DNA of 64,000 nucleotides from Synaphobranchus kaupii (GCA_029718625.1 CM056377.1:100955743-101019742); one strand, 5' to 3'; positions 46,501 through 60,500 are shown, numbered from the stretch's first letter. The notes: generated by a model not told the origin, from the sequence alone. A program made the numbers and translations.

Positions 46501-49500
46501 TGAGGAACTGGCTGGGAATATTGCCCAGTTCCCTGCCAAAGAGGGAAAAGGGGAAGTCATTGAGTCTCCTGTAAATGGAATGGATGAGGTCTGTGCTGCT
46601 GCAGCACAATCTCACAAGGACAAGGGTGGTGTTCCTTTGGCTCAATCTCCAGAAAAAGATGAGGGTGGTGTTCCCTTGGCTGCATCTCCCAATAAGGCTG
46701 AGGACATGGTTTCTGTGGCTCCATCTCCCAAAAAGAATGAAAGTGGAGTTACTGAAGCTCAATCTCCCAACAAGGACCAGGGCGGCGTTCCTGCAGCTCC
46801 ATCTCCCAACAAGGACCAGGGCGGCGTTCTTGCAGCTCCATCTCCCAACAAGGACCAGGGCGGCGTTCCTGCAGCTCCATCTCCCAACAAGGACCAGGCC
46901 GGCGTTCCTGCAGCTCCATCTCCCAACAAGGACCAGGCCGGCGTTCTTGCAGCTCCATCTCCCAACAAGGACCAGGGCGGCGTTCTTGCAGCTCCATCTC
47001 CCAACAAGGACCAGGGCGGCGTTCTTGCAGCTCCATCTCCCAACAAGGACCAGGGCGGCGTTCCTGCAGCTCCATCTCCCAACAAGGACCAGGCCGGCGT
47101 TCTTGCAGCTCCATCTCCTAACAAGGACCAGGGCGGCGTTGCTGCAGCTCCATCTCCCAACAAGGATGAGGGCATGGTTCCTGTGGATCCATCTCCCAAA
47201 AAGAATGAGGGAGGCGTTCCTGTGGCTCCCTCTAAGGATGAGAGTGGAGCTCCCTTGGTGCCATCTCCTAAGAAGGGTGAGATTGTGGTGGCGTGCCCCA
47301 AGGATGAGGTGAAAGGAGCTGAAGATAAGAGTGGTGAGGGGAAGGTGGCAGAGTTGGAAGAATCTCATGAAGATAAGGAGGAAAAGATGGATGAGGGTGA
47401 AGGTAAACTGTTGTTGAGGGCACTTTTTGGGTGAACAAGGGCACCAGGGAGAGGAAATGGGATTTAGGATGAAGGTTGAACTTGGGTGAGTGTACACATT
47501 GGCAAAACACACTTGCATTGAAACTTTAAGCAGGGTGTGGGTTTTTAATTCTAAAGAATTGTGTAATTGAAAGAATCATTGGACTGCTTTCACTTACTTC
47601 CCCAGATGGTCATTATGGAGTTCTTTCACAAAGCAGGATTCATTTGCTGGATAAATGCAGAGTAGAAATCTGGAACATGGGCTATTCTTGGTTTTACTCT
47701 GTGCAGTTATCCAGATAACTCACTAATCCTGCTTTGTGAAATACCCCCCTGAACTGTTGTTAAATTACAGAAAGTCCCTCTTGAGCATATGCTCATTTAG
47801 TACAATTGGTGCAGCCCAAACTTCTACATGTGTGGTAGAACCTTGGATTTAAACCCTTCAGGGTTGGTTAATTATTTGGAAAATAAGGAAGGCTATCATT
47901 GAAATCAATTGATGCATTGATGACCCTAGCCTTATTTTGGCAAATTTTGGAGCTATAGTTTAAGTTGACCAATCACTGTATGCTGGAGCTCAATGAACCC
48001 CTTCCCAAAAAGTCTGCTTCCAAACACAATATCCTGTTGGCAAAAAACAATGCTACACATTTTGTTTTCTCAAACAATAGAGTTAATGCCATAATGTGGT
48101 CGAAGCACATTTTTATTTTTATTTTTAAATTGAACGCCATAACTTTGTTTCATTATGCTGCTTCCCTCAAACTTTTAGATTCAGTTATAGGAAAGGCATT
48201 TCCTGTTTCATTGATGGAATATGTCTGTTCACACAGCTCAGATTTTAGCATCAGTGATGAGAGCATGTATGTATTGTGTAAATGTGTAATTGCTTGTGCT
48301 ATTTCTTGGTACATGCCATATTCAGCTGACTGGTCAGTCTGAGGTTTGTATCTGTTCTGCTGTACATCAAAATTGCATGCTGTGCCTGTTCCGTTTAGTT
48401 ACTCTTGTGGTGGGCTAGTCCTTAAGCACCTAAACCGTTCAGTAGCGCCAAGGATTTATTTTTGGCTTGGATTTTTAGAGGATGACGACGACGATGATGA
48501 TGATGATGACGAGGACGATGAAGGAGAGGGCAATGCTGAAGAGAAGGTATGCTGTGTCCCACTGCTTAGCCCTCCCTGTGGGAGAGCATATTAACTGTTA
48601 AATCATGCATCTGTCATATATTTACAGGAGAGTGAGGAAGAGGAGGTGGGGAACCTGCAGTTGGCCTGGGAGATGTTGGAAGTGGCTAAGGTCATCTACA
48701 AAAGGTAATGCATTTCTGCCTGTTGGTGTAATGCGGAGGTGGGCAATGAGGGCTGTATCGGTTTCTGGTTTTCATGCCAACTTTTGGCCTTAATGAATTG
48801 GCCCTAACATTGAGCTAAAAAAAATTTGGTAAGCCTGTAAATGACAGATTGATTGCTATGCCCTTATGAAACATTTTACTGTGATCTAATCTACGAGTTA
48901 ACCTGTTGGTGCATACAGCCAATTGGCTCATTTAGCTAGGGTAATTAGTGGAAACTAATGTGCATACACACTGGCCCTCCAGGATCAGAATGCCACAATG
49001 TGCCTAATGTGTTATGCTTGGAACTTTGCACTTTAGTGAATTCCTGCTTCAAACCTAACTTTCTTGAACTAAGAAGCTGAAAATTTGCTTCTTACAAAGG
49101 AAAGAGGGCAAAGAGGACCAGTTGATGGCAGCACAAGCATACCTGAAACTGGGGGAAGTTGGAGCTGAATCGGGTATGTTCATGAAGTGAAGGTTTTTGG
49201 CCCTCTTAATTCTGTAGTATGCAGCTGTCAAATTGGGATCCACTGATTTGTCCCCCCCCATCCCAATTAGGTAATTACATTCAGGCCTTGGAGGACTTCC
49301 AGGAATGCTTGAACTTGCAGCTGAAGCACCTGCCCCCCCACAGCCGCCTGTTGGCTGAGACGCACTACCAGTTGGGTGTGACCTTTGGCTATACCACTCA
49401 GTACGCCCAGGCCATCCAGCATTTTAATAGCTCCATCCAGGTCATTGAGAGCCGTCTGGGTAAGGGCTATGTGCCTCCCAAGTGTAACTTTGTTCATGTG

Positions 49501-51555
49501 CAGCGGTGCGGGGGTGGGGAAACTCCAGGCCTCGCGGACCGTTGTGTATTCAGTTGTTTGCTACCACGAGTTAACAATTATTTAATTGGCCCAATTGTTT
49601 ACATGATCTCATATTTTAATCTACATTCCGCGATATAAACAGCTGATGAATGTTCTTATGCCAGTATGTGTGTATTGTAGCGTTTTATCGTTCTGTAATT
49701 TATGAGTGAATCGGTGGTGTGTATGGCTAATTGGCTGATTGAGCCAGGTTAACTGGTGGCAGTAAAAACCTGCATACACACTGGCCCGTGAGGCCTGGAG
49801 TTGCCCATCCCTGTTCTAGAATAATAAAGTTGTCAAACCTAGCCAAAGCGGCTCATCTGAACAGGTGTCAAGGCCTCTGACTGCCTTTATGCCAGGATAA
49901 ATGGGCTGCCCTGGTGAACAATCCAAAGGTACTCTCAAACTTGGTTGTAAAAGATGTTGTATTTGTGCCTGTGGGTCCACAGCAAAGCTCCAGGAGGCCA
50001 TTGACAAGGCAGAGGCTGCAGATGGTGCTACAGAAGAGAAGCGGGAAACTGAGGAGCTGAAGCAGCTGCTGCCTGACATCCGAGAGAAGGTGGAGGATGC
50101 CCGGGAGAGCCAGAAGACTGCTGGAGCAGCCTCAGTGGCCATACAGCAGACCCTGGTGAGTAGTGTGATTTTTAAACTTTTGGGTCTCATGAAAAGGTAT
50201 CAACCTAAGCATAGTCATTAGAGGATGTTAAAGGTTGCATTTTACTTTTATTTGCAATTCATTTTTAATTGAAGGTAATGCATGTCATTGTGCTATATTG
50301 AGGTGACACGGAGTTATTGCTCTCTTGCAGTCTGGGGCCTCCACATCTGCATTTTCAGGTGAAAATGGTGGGACCTCATCCACTCTAAGCCAGGTAATGT
50401 AACCTTCAATACCATGTCTGCACTTTTGCAATATTTCTTGTGTGAACACTAATGTGAAAACTGGAGGTCTGATTCTTGGTTCTCTACAGGGTGATGTGTT
50501 CTGCCCTAAGGGATCAGGAGCTTATTGAGACCATTGTTTTTTTCAGATATCTGTGACTCCCACTGTTGGAGCTGCCTCCAAATCTGCATCAGACATCTCT
50601 CACCTAGTCAGGAAGAAGGTCAGTGTGCCTCTTCTGTGTAGAATGATTGCAAATCTGCATGCTTATTTGGTTGCCCCTAGGACCTGCTCAGGACTAGGCT
50701 GAGTGTTCAGCTTCAGTTCAGTTACTGTGCTAAATGCCTTGCTGCATGCGTTGTGAAATCAACCAACTTTCCCAACCCAGATCAGATAATGAAGCTTCAC
50801 TTTTTTTCTGGTTGCATTTTAAGGCTCCATTCTTTGGTTTGTGAGTGATTCAAAGGCTGGACAGTTTGAGGAGGTGGTGTTGTGCTGTGGTGCCTTTTGA
50901 GGAGGTGGAGGAGTTGAGAGCTGTGTTCCTGAGGCTTATGCCATGTGTTGTGGTTCGCTGTAGCTTCAGTGGTGTCCAGTGGCTGTGCTCTTGTGCAGAG
51001 TAGATGGCAAAGGGTGTGGCGAAAAGGTTTAACCAGTCTTCTATCCTGCTTTGTGTTCTGCACAGAGGAAACCAGAGGAGGAGAGCCCAGTAAAGGACAG
51101 TGATGCTAAAAAGGCCAAACAGGAGGCCACAGTTAATGGCAACGGAGACTCAGCCAGCAACGGCAATGGAGTCCAGGAGAAAATGGAGCAGGATGAGGCG
51201 AGTGATAGGCTTGATACTTATGCTCAGTAGGAGTAGTGGCTTGCGGCATTGTTTGGCATGTTGGTAGCTAGTGTCCCCCAGTCCCGTTTCTGGAAGGCTG
51301 CAGCATCTCCTGGTCGCTTGACCACTTTCACCGGAAATGGTTGGACCCCCCCCCCCCCCCCCCATTATTAGGATTGGGGACTGGAGTTGATTAGTGGTTG
51401 GTTGGTTCATGCCTTGGCTGTTTTTATAGGCGCCAGGGCTCTTCCTCACACTATTTACTATCCCGCACTACTGTAGCGCTGGCCTGTTTGGTCTGAATCT
51501 TCTTGGTCTCCTCCCTCAGCCAGCGATGCCGTCCGCCACAGTGGAGACCTCGTGA
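43595..51555 (+). CDS. nasp: Nuclear autoantigenic sperm protein (NASP), histone chaperone
   Basis: Exons: 43595-43632 (ATG), 44559-44597, 45054-45164, 45335-45415, 45575-45684, 46404-47402, 48479-48546, 48628-48704, 49100-49173, 49271-49459, 49983-50155, 50331-50393, 50547-50618, 51066-51197, 51520-51555. All phases agree, giving 753 residues. NASP chaperones soluble H3-H4 and linker histones. Seen: first TPR ([20 protein letters not shown] onward), second TPR interrupted by the large exon, then [46 protein letters not shown] helices, a coiled [14 protein letters not shown] segment, and a bipartite NLS RKKRKPEEE...DAKKAKQE. The large exon codes for a 13-residue repeat followed by acidic D/E runs. 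The last intron uses a GC donor (GAG|GCGAGT); reading through instead would end at a TAG at 51226-51228. Confidence 0.95.
45843..46010. mobile_element. Possible hAT-like remnant in nasp intron 5
   Basis: Begins CCAGGGGTTTTGAACTTTTT then CCAAGGACCCC, a terminal pattern common to fish hAT MITEs. The right end is degraded (GGACCCCCCTGTTAAG). Tentative. Confidence 0.4.
46620..47290 (+). repeat. 39-bp coding minisatellite in nasp
   Basis: About ten close copies of a 39-base unit encoding [13 protein letters not shown] (variants A/G and L/P/A), flanked by more diverged units such as [13 protein letters not shown] and [13 protein letters not shown], about 17 units in all. Because 39 is divisible by 3, all six frames stay open and produce long false ORFs, including one of about 400 residues on the minus strand. 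Confidence 0.95.
48736..48992. mobile_element. hAT-like MITE in nasp intron
   Basis: Starts near GGAGGTGGGCAATGAGGGCT and ends CACTGGCCCTCCAGGATCAG. Its interior resembles the copy at 49501-49817 (TGCATACACACTGGCCC). Non-coding. Confidence 0.5.
49501..49817. mobile_element. hAT-like MITE in nasp intron
   Basis: Inverted ends, GGGAAACTCCAGGCCT on the left and AGGCCTGGAGTTGCCC on the right, enclose a non-coding AT-rich middle. Related to 48736-48992. Confidence 0.65.
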
Positions 51556-51712
51556 TGTCCTTCCTGAAGATGGCAGATCAACCAGTACAGCATGTTCCCT
51601 TCCACCCCCCCCCCCCCCCCCCTCCCCAATCATCTGTAAGCTTTGTGTTGTAAATAAGGCATTTCCATGTGTTAAATGTTTGTTCCCCTTTTGTAAAATT
51701 GTAGTACGTTTC

Positions 51713-51718
51713 AATAAA
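51713..51718 (+). terminator. nasp poly(A) signal
   Basis: AATAAA 157 bases after the nasp stop. Cleavage would fall near 51735, only about 50 bases before the ccdc17 poly(A) signal on the opposite strand. Confidence 0.75.
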
Positions 51719-51782
51719 GAATATTTGCAAAAGTGAATGTCTCACTCCTGATCAATTTAGAAATTGTACAAACAAGAAGCAT

Positions 51783-51788
51783 TTTATT
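51783..51788 (-). terminator. ccdc17 poly(A) signal
   Basis: AATAAA on the minus strand, about 90 bases after the ccdc17 stop. Confidence 0.7.
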
Positions 51789-51878
51789 GTGACTTTGCTC
51801 ATTACATATCGGTTCATGAGGATGGAATTTGGGTGCAGGAAAAATTAAGCATGGAACAGTGAAGGTTTGCAGGGTCTG

Positions 51879-54526
51879 TCACAATTGCAGGAGATTTTGC
51901 TTGCCAAGTTCAGTGGAGGTTCCCAGTGTCTGGTAAACTAGCTGTAACAAATTGCACAAAACATGCCCAATGAGTCATTTCTGCTCTGCATGGAATGACT
52001 GTCCAGTCCCGCCAGCCTTTATTCTTACCTGTGTGAACTTGGCGGTAAGTTCGCTGGTGAAGGAGTCCTTTGTGTAGGATGGGGGTATAAGCTGAGAGAG
52101 GGGTATGGTCTTGCACTTGGGGTTGTAGGAGTCCATGTCATCTAGGGGTAGCTGGGATGTGTCTCTGTCCTGTAGGAGTACAGGTTTCAGTGTTCAAGAG
52201 CACAGGCTTTCAAAGACTAGCCATTTTCCTTGACCCACATTTTAATGTGATATAACATTCAAATTATATCTAATATTAAAATTATTACATGTACTCTCCA
52301 GTACGGAGAATCTGTATATTGTGGTACCTAGCAACACTGCGCCCTTGAAAGGCTATGGTCATGCTATTGCATATGTTTGACTTTGTTCAAATGTAAATGT
52401 TTACCTTGTCCTCACTTGGCTCCAGCTCCTCACACCTACGGCCATCTGCCACTCGCACGAAAACGGATGCTCCTTTGAGCAGCTGGACCTGCCAGACACA
52501 CATTTATGGATCCTCTGCTAAACTGATGAAATTGAGCATTAACTTGCGATGTTTAAAAATTGACATACTTGTCCCTTCAGTCTTAGATCTTCCAAGACGG
52601 TCTCATATTCTCCATGAGCCAAAGCGCTAAGAACAGCCTGGATGAATGAATCCAGATGTTAATTTCTGCCCGGGAAGTAATTTAGAGTTGTAATTTCTCC
52701 CTTCTGACCACTGACCTGTGAAGGGGAGCCATGGTATAGGGGCAACTGGTAGTGGGTTGTATGGCAATACCCCCGAGTGAAGATGGGCAAAGCTGCCCAT
52801 GACTCTTTGCCAAGGCTGTAAGTTAGAGTCTCCTGTCCCCTGGGTGACTGGCTACCAGTGGGGTCCTGTGTGGTCAGCGCAGAAACTTCGTGCAGGTGTA
52901 TGACGGCAATCAGGTGTTGATGGTGTACCCGCCTGGGGAAAGGCTTCAGCCCAGAAACAGTTGGTGAATGCTGGGTGCTTTTCAGGAGTCCTAACACGAG
53001 TAAATGCAGCTGCATTTTTAAAATGGGTTTCAGCATTCAGGGCTTTGGTATGCTCAAGTACAACTGTAGGCCTGTTCCATCCCTACAACATCTTGTCAAT
53101 TTTAGAAGATGCACTCTAGCATGTGCTTCCATTGAAATGTGCAATTTCACTTTTAAATCCATAAACTGGGCTGTGCTGTTATTGTGCCACAGCACACACT
53201 GGCACATTGCAGGAGCGCACCATTGTGTATTAAGGCTGGAGATACCTTTGTGAAACTGAAGTGTTCACTCTGTGATATCGACAATTATCTGCTGCCCAAT
53301 GGACATGATTTTATTTTGGACTGTATGGCACATCACTACACCAGAGACTTGTGCTTTCGCTTGATTTGTCTCCTAAGAGCGCTAAAAGAAAAAAAGCGAA
53401 TCAATCCCCATCCTATAAAACCTTCTGATGTAGCATTACCTTGAACCCATCTGACCACTCGGGGGAGCTCTGACTGCTGTTGAAGTCTAGCTGCTGTAAA
53501 ATGGCAGGACGGTCATATTTAACCCAGGATGCTCCGTGGTAGAAGGCAGCAGGGGGACTAAGGGTGCACAGACCCAGGGTGAACCCTAACCAAGGCAGGT
53601 TGAGCGCTCGGTCCACAGATACCTAGAAGATAGGCGCCAATAATGACCATAAGGCAGACCTGTTTTTACTACAGTGTGTTCAAAAAGACGTTTCCGCTAG
53701 CTTACTTTCAGTCCCGCAGAACTGAGATAACGTGAGACCAGGCTCAAGTTGAAAGGCTGGGGCCTGCTGTCCATCATGCGGCTTAACTTCTGTTTGATCC
53801 AATCACTTATCTCTGCATCTGACTTCGGCTCTGCCCCCCAGGTTGTTCCAGCAATTATGCTGGCGATCTCTCGGACAAGCACCACTGACCTAAAAGAAGA
53901 CATGAAACAGCTCTACATGCTAACAGCCACCAATTGGTTATGCAGCCTTCATGGACTCAGCCTTTATCCGGTATTGGTGATTATCATGGCTTGGCTGTAA
54001 TTTGGGAGTGGAGCAGATCTCACCGGTGGCTCATGGCAGATTGTAACGAGGCCTCCCCGGGAGTCGGCCTGGCAGAGCTGGAGTAATACCCTCCCTCGGA
54101 GTAGCTTGGCCGGGGCAGAAGCAGACCCAGCTTCCCCCAGTCTGGCTCGGGCACCTGGCTGTGGCTCAGGGCTCGGCCTTCCTCATCCACGGGGGCTCTC
54201 ACCACACGAACCAGCACAGTAGCACAGGGTACCCGTCTTTACTCACAACACAAAAGGACAACAATCAATCTGTCTGGATGTAGGTCGTACCCTGAAAGAC
54301 ACAACTTTTACACCATTCAACAGGTTACAAAAATACCTGCTGGCTGAACTCAGTGCTTTAGTGGACAGAGGCTTGTCAGGGTCAGGGCCACTGTGGTACA
54401 GTCTAAGCTGATGGGCGCCCTCATTCAGCGATATCTGGCAGAAGTGATAAGACAAGGTCACAGCTGAAGATTAATTAAATTAATTTACAGCTGCTTCAGT
54501 TAACTGTGTTTTAAGAATGGCAAATG

Positions 54527-54560
<34 letters not shown>

Positions 54561-57500
54561 AGTACCTGCAGTGCACCAGTGTCCACGCTGGGCTGGGTCT
54601 CACTGCCGGACTCCACAAACAGACCAAGTGCTGTCCAGCCGACCAGAACCATTTTCAGACTAAAACGGTCCACAGTGTATACCTGCAGATAAAGAGGGCA
54701 AAAATGTGTGCAGTGAATACAACTAGATTAACAATTCCTAAAGAAATTGTAGGTGTGGTTGCTTTGCAATGGTATAAATTTCTGGAAATGGTATAGAAAA
54801 ATGGTAATATGGTATAGTGTGAGGTGGAAAGTGGTATGAAGTGGTAATGCGCTATAAAGGGATCTAAAGAAGGTGAAAGTGTTAAAATATGGTGATGTAT
54901 TTTGTGGTAAGTAGTCTAAAGAACCTGGACGTGATACAAAGAAGTAATGAATTGTGATGAAAGTACAAAAAGGTAATGTCAAATCATCTGGGATAGTATT
55001 GTTAGGTCATAATAGTGTTGTAGAGGAAGGCATTGGGTGCGTCCCAATACTCGAAAAATGCACCCTCCTTTCCTCCACTACCACCTCCTCTCCTCCATGC
55101 CCTGGAAATAGATCTTTGTGTTTTAATCTAATCTTGCTGATTACATCTTAATTACATATTAATGGTTACATATTAATTTATGTCTTGACACAAACCGCAA
55201 TGTCTGGTACATTGTATACTTTACATGCAAATACTTGTACTCGAAATGTTCAGGCAGTTTTGCATACTTCCGGGTAGGAGAGGAGTGGTAGTGGAGGAGT
55301 GGAGGAAAGGAGGTGGGGAGTGAAGAATATTGGGAAGCAGCCTTTGTCATAAGCAGTGTAATATGTTACAGCATCCACATTATATTGCATCGGTTTTCAA
55401 AATGTGCCCATTGACATTGGTGATAAAAGGTCTGAGAAAGTGCATATGGTATAAAGGTAAAAAGTAATAGCAACCTGGAGGGTGTATAAAGGTATAATGA
55501 GGTATGAATGGTGTTGATGGTGTGAATGGGGTAGGAGGAGATAGGTTCTCAAAAAGTAGTGGAATAATAAGCAGTATGGAGAGTAACAAAAGATGTGGTT
55601 TCACAACCACACCTAATAAAGATGTAATCCTTATACTTTACCTCAGAAAATAATTAAAGCCATAATCAGGTGCCACCATCAGGCTAGGCCATTAATGAAC
55701 AAACACACACCCTATCCCCCTTTCTCTCTCACCTTTAGTAAAAGTGTTGCTGATGGGGGCATATTGGGACAGCGAATCTCCACCCTCTCATCGTAGACTG
55801 GCTCAAAGATGTTACTGTTCAGGTCAATTCCTGTAGAAATATCTGGCCCCACTCTGAGAAAACCAACACATTGGGGGGTACCCAATTGCAACTCAGTAAA
55901 TCAACTTCAACAAATTCTTAGAAAATATGTATTTTGTATCACTGTTTTTGTGGTGGATTCGCTGAATCACAGCACCGTGTCAAACTGTATAATTGCACTT
56001 AAACAGGTTTTAAAAATGTTCTGATGAAGGTCTTTGACCAAAAGCTCAGCACTAGGACTATATAATAATATACATACAATAAACGTTAAATATTAGACGT
56101 GAAATTTGCAATGGAGAAAATGTGCGGAAGTTGTCCTTATTGAACATACTGTTTTGCCTCCAGCACTCTTCCTGAACTTTTGTAAGTGTGCGGTAGTCCT
56201 CTTTGTCTACTTGCAAAGGTTTTACAAGCCACGGGAATTAAACCAGTCATCTGAGGTCTCCTGACTCACTGGTTGTAATGGCGGTCAAAGATGCGTCCAG
56301 TGACTCTGCTGATGGTTACACAGTCCGGCAGGAAGCGCGCCCCATCAACGTAGAGGTCAAAACCGTCTCCCGAGAGGAAGGGGTGCGCTGGGGGGGTCTC
56401 CCTTTGATGGAAGATATATGCCCCCTAGAGACATCACCATAGTCATCAATGCTAAGCAAGAAATTCAGACCATTTCAGTTTGAGATGATACCTTTTATCA
56501 TGACTCTCAATATGCAAGCGTACGTATATATTGCACATACTAAAGTACGTTGTGAAAATGTAAAGTCTGTTATCAAAAAAGATGTTATTGATACAGTTTA
56601 TTTCCCTTCCGAACCTAACTGGGAAATTCCAGACAGACAAACCGAAACAGGTTTAAAAAGGATAGACACTTTTGGCTTTATCAAGAAATAAGAAACAGCT
56701 TTAACTAAACTTTTAGTTGATAGTTTCAGGTGATTATTTGGATATTGACACTTGGTATGGCACTGTCATGTCCATGTAGGTAAGTGGTCCCCAACCCTGT
56801 TCTTGGAGATCTACCATCCTGTAGGTTTTCATTTGAACCCTAATTTGGCACACGTGATTCTACTAATTAGCACCTCAATGAAATTGATAGCTGTTGAATG
56901 TGCTTTGTTAGGGTTGGAGTGAAAACCTACAGGACGGTAAATCTCCAGGAGCAGGGTATGGGGCCGCTGATGTAGATACAGATGGGTGACAAATTAAAGG
57001 AAAACCATGAATAAATGAGTGGAGAAACATAATGAATGCAGACGTGGGGGGCATTTTCCTGCCATGGTTTGGGTCCACTTGTCCCCTTAGAGGGAAGGGT
57101 CACTGCAAATCAATACAAAGTTATTCTGAGTGATCACCTTTATCCTATGATGAAACATTTCTATCCTGATTGGAGTGGTCTCTTCCAGGATAACAATGCC
57201 CCCATCCACAGGGCACAAGGGGTCACTGAATGGTTTGATGAGAATCACATACTATGGCCTTCGTAGTCACTAGATCTCAACCCAATTGAATGCCGACCGA
57301 CGTGTTAGACAGCGCTCTCCACCACCATCATCAAAACACCAAATGAGGGAATATCTTTTGGAAGAATGGTGTTCCATCCCTCCAGTAGAGTTCCCGAGAC
57401 TTGTAGAATCTATGCCAAGGCGCATTGAAGCTGTTCTGGCGGCTCGTGGTGGCCTAACACCTTACTAAGACACGTTATGTTGGTTTTTCCTTTAATTTGT

Positions 57501-60500
57501 CCCCCGTCTGTATGTGCAAGTACAGTGCTTCCTCATTGTGGGGTGTAGCTGTAGATGACCCATGAAGCCGCTGACCTGAGGCCACTCTAGAGGGAGGTGA
57601 GGGGGGATGGGGGACTCTGGGGGGAACAGGAAGGGGGACGCCTCTCCACTGTAGATATGCAGACGGGCTGCAGCATCACCATAAGGGGCAAAAGGCTTTA
57701 CCAGACTCTCATCAGGCTAAAACAAGGACAGAAAAATAAACACACACAGTCAATCCAGGAATTATATTTCCAAAGCAATCAGAGGTTATAAATACAATAA
57801 CAAAAAATGCAGTGCTCAAACTCCCATTTGTCTGGGAAGATGTTTGTGATGTTCTTCTTTGAAGGATTACATTATTTGTGCCACAGTCATCTTTTCTTAT
57901 TGGTTTCAAATACTTTAGGAAATATTGCATGCTTTACACCTAGTCATTTAAATGTTGTTGTTCTGTTGAATAAACAGAGCAGTGCTCTCTGTATGCTGAC
58001 AGTGATGGAATGAAGTTTACCAGGGCAGTGAGGGCAATGGCGGGTGGCACTGGCACATGGTAAAGGGGCACCGTGTGGGTCCCGGTGTTCCACGTCATCT
58101 CTTGGCCAGCTGCTTTGTCCACCGTGAAGGAAATGGGACACACGGTCACAGCAGAACGTCTATCCTGTCTCTAGCACAATATTCACTCTCTTTCTGCGAG
58201 ACGTGTTTGTTTCTCTAAACATGTATTCCTCTATTCTCAAACCACCAGCAGGAACACTAAGCACACTAAAAATGTCCCAACAAATGATATGAATTTCATA
58301 TAATATCAAACAATATATTCCAGGGGATGCATATAGGTTAGTTCCATTAAAGTGCTAAATTAGAAGCATGTATGGGCACATACGTATTTTAGGTTAATTT
58401 AAGCACATTGCGTAGCAGCCCTGCCAGCAGTCACCCACCTGGAGCCGTGGGCCGGGTGAGTCTGATCACCCCCCAGGCGGAGGCACACTCCTCCTGCTTA
58501 GCAAGGTTCCCTGCCACACCTTCCTGCTCCCAAGGGGCCCGACTTTTCTGCTCCACCAGGCTTCCGGGGTCTACGCTGCCCCCTCCAGGCCAGTGATAGA
58601 AGCGCAGGATCAGCACCATGTCCTCCTGAGGCTTGGCTGGGGAGAAGCTGATCTGAGGACACACAAGAGCAGAGTGTCGTACTGCATGTCCACACACATA
58701 CTACAGGACCAGGTAACAGGTAATAATGCGATGTGTTTGCAGCCACAATGTAGTAGGACAAAGGACTTAAAGGGATAAATGCTGTCTAAAGGGATAGTTC
58801 ACTTTCTGGAGGTTTTGATGTTATTTGCATTTTAGTGTAGCTATGTTTTTGATTAGCCCAGATAGGTATTGTGTGCAATTAATTATATCTTAGATACTTG
58901 CATTAGTTTCCGATGACCTGCTGGCTTTATAATGCCCAGGATAAGGCATTATATGGAGATGCTTGTAGTGTATTTTCTTCAGTGCAAGGAAATACACCAA
59001 GTAACTCCAAAGCAGCTTGTACTGCAATATTATGTTTCACCGACCAACTGAAAATAAGATTAAACATAAGTTTGTGAAAAATAATCTTGCAATATACACA
59101 CGTACAGCACCTGGATGATAATGTTGTACAAGTTTCTTTGGAGTTACTTTAAGTGTGGTGATGGGTGCAGAGGGGAGACGTACCCGTTGCTCCCCGAAGA
59201 TGAAGTTTCCGTGTTTGATGGAGGAGAGCACTGTGGAGGTGCAGCAGATCATCCCAGTGATTCCAAACAGCAGCACCTGGGCAGGCCAGCAGAGAGGGAG
59301 GGGTCTGTCAGGACAGGGCACTGTGGCCTCCTCTCTGGCTGCTCTACCACTTCAACACCAATCTAACCATCTGCAGCTTTTCGCCTCGCCTGCCCAGACG
59401 CTTGACCCAATACTCACCTTACCACTCCTCTGGCTGTACCCCGTCAGCCGGAGGCTGCCTTCTCCAGGGGGCGCCCCCTTCACTCTATCCACAATGATCC
59501 CCATCCCCCCGTCTGCCCTTTCATCTCCACCTTCCACAGGTCCAGAGTGGGAGGGCACTGCAGCTTCACTGCAACCCAACCAGCATACAGACAGGGTTAG
59601 CGCTCAGTCTATGTAGCGCTCTCAGAGCCTCCGTTTGAATCTTACTTACATTACACATCCTTACGGCAGCAGTGTTCAGGGGGTCAAACACCCCCATGAG
59701 CCTCACTGCTTAAAGCAGAGAAAGGGAAGATAGAAAGTCCCGAGGACAACAGGGTGCCAATCATTTCAAATCACTAGAATGGGAGCAGCTGCCCAGGAGC
59801 ACCGAAATGTAGTCAAATTAGCATTGTGTAAACAGGACACTACACACAGTAACACACAAATCAGAATACTTAGGCTCTAAAGTATTATCAAGTGGAATAA
59901 AACATTACAATAGCCAATGAATAACTAATGACTAGCCCAGCAAAGCAACACATTAAACGTCCATAGAATTTCCCCTGTTTTAAAACCTGTCATTCGCTTT
60001 GAGTGTAAAATGCAATGAAGCATTGACAATACAGTAAGTGAGAAGTAAAGATAGATCCATAAAGAGGAGATCCATAGAGATAACCATAATGAGTAGAGTC
60101 TGTGCTGAAAAAAGCAGTATGTGTGTTACCCCCATTTACTCCACTCATGACTACAACATGCACGAGCACTGAACTGTATCATTATTAAATTATCAAAAAG
60201 AAAATGGAGCTTGAACGTTAAAAGCTGAATCATTCCCACACTTGAATCGCTTCATTAGTAAACACACTGCAATCAAACACAGAGATGAGAGAGAGATACC
60301 AACCCACCACCAGGCGAGCAACAATAACATGCCATCCCTATTATTCATCTGTCATTCAGTGTGTGTGCTAGCCAGTAGAGTGCAGTCATGCTGCAAGACT
60401 ACACAAGGACACAAAGGGCCAAATCATTTAATTCAGATACAGGATTTGCCTAATTGATTATGTATTTTGCATCTTCTTAAATTGGCTTATTTTCAATGTC

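Noticed and set aside
46310..47518. 402-residue minus-strand open frame and the 245-residue plus frame 2 over nasp exon 6
   Set aside because: The 39-base repeat is a multiple of three, so every frame stays open; only plus frame 1 joins in phase to NASP exons.
57940..58149. Upstream start of the ccdc17 exon at [13 protein letters not shown]
   Set aside because: An open frame exists, but only the acceptor GCAG|CTGGCC at 58109 joins in phase with the preceding exon.
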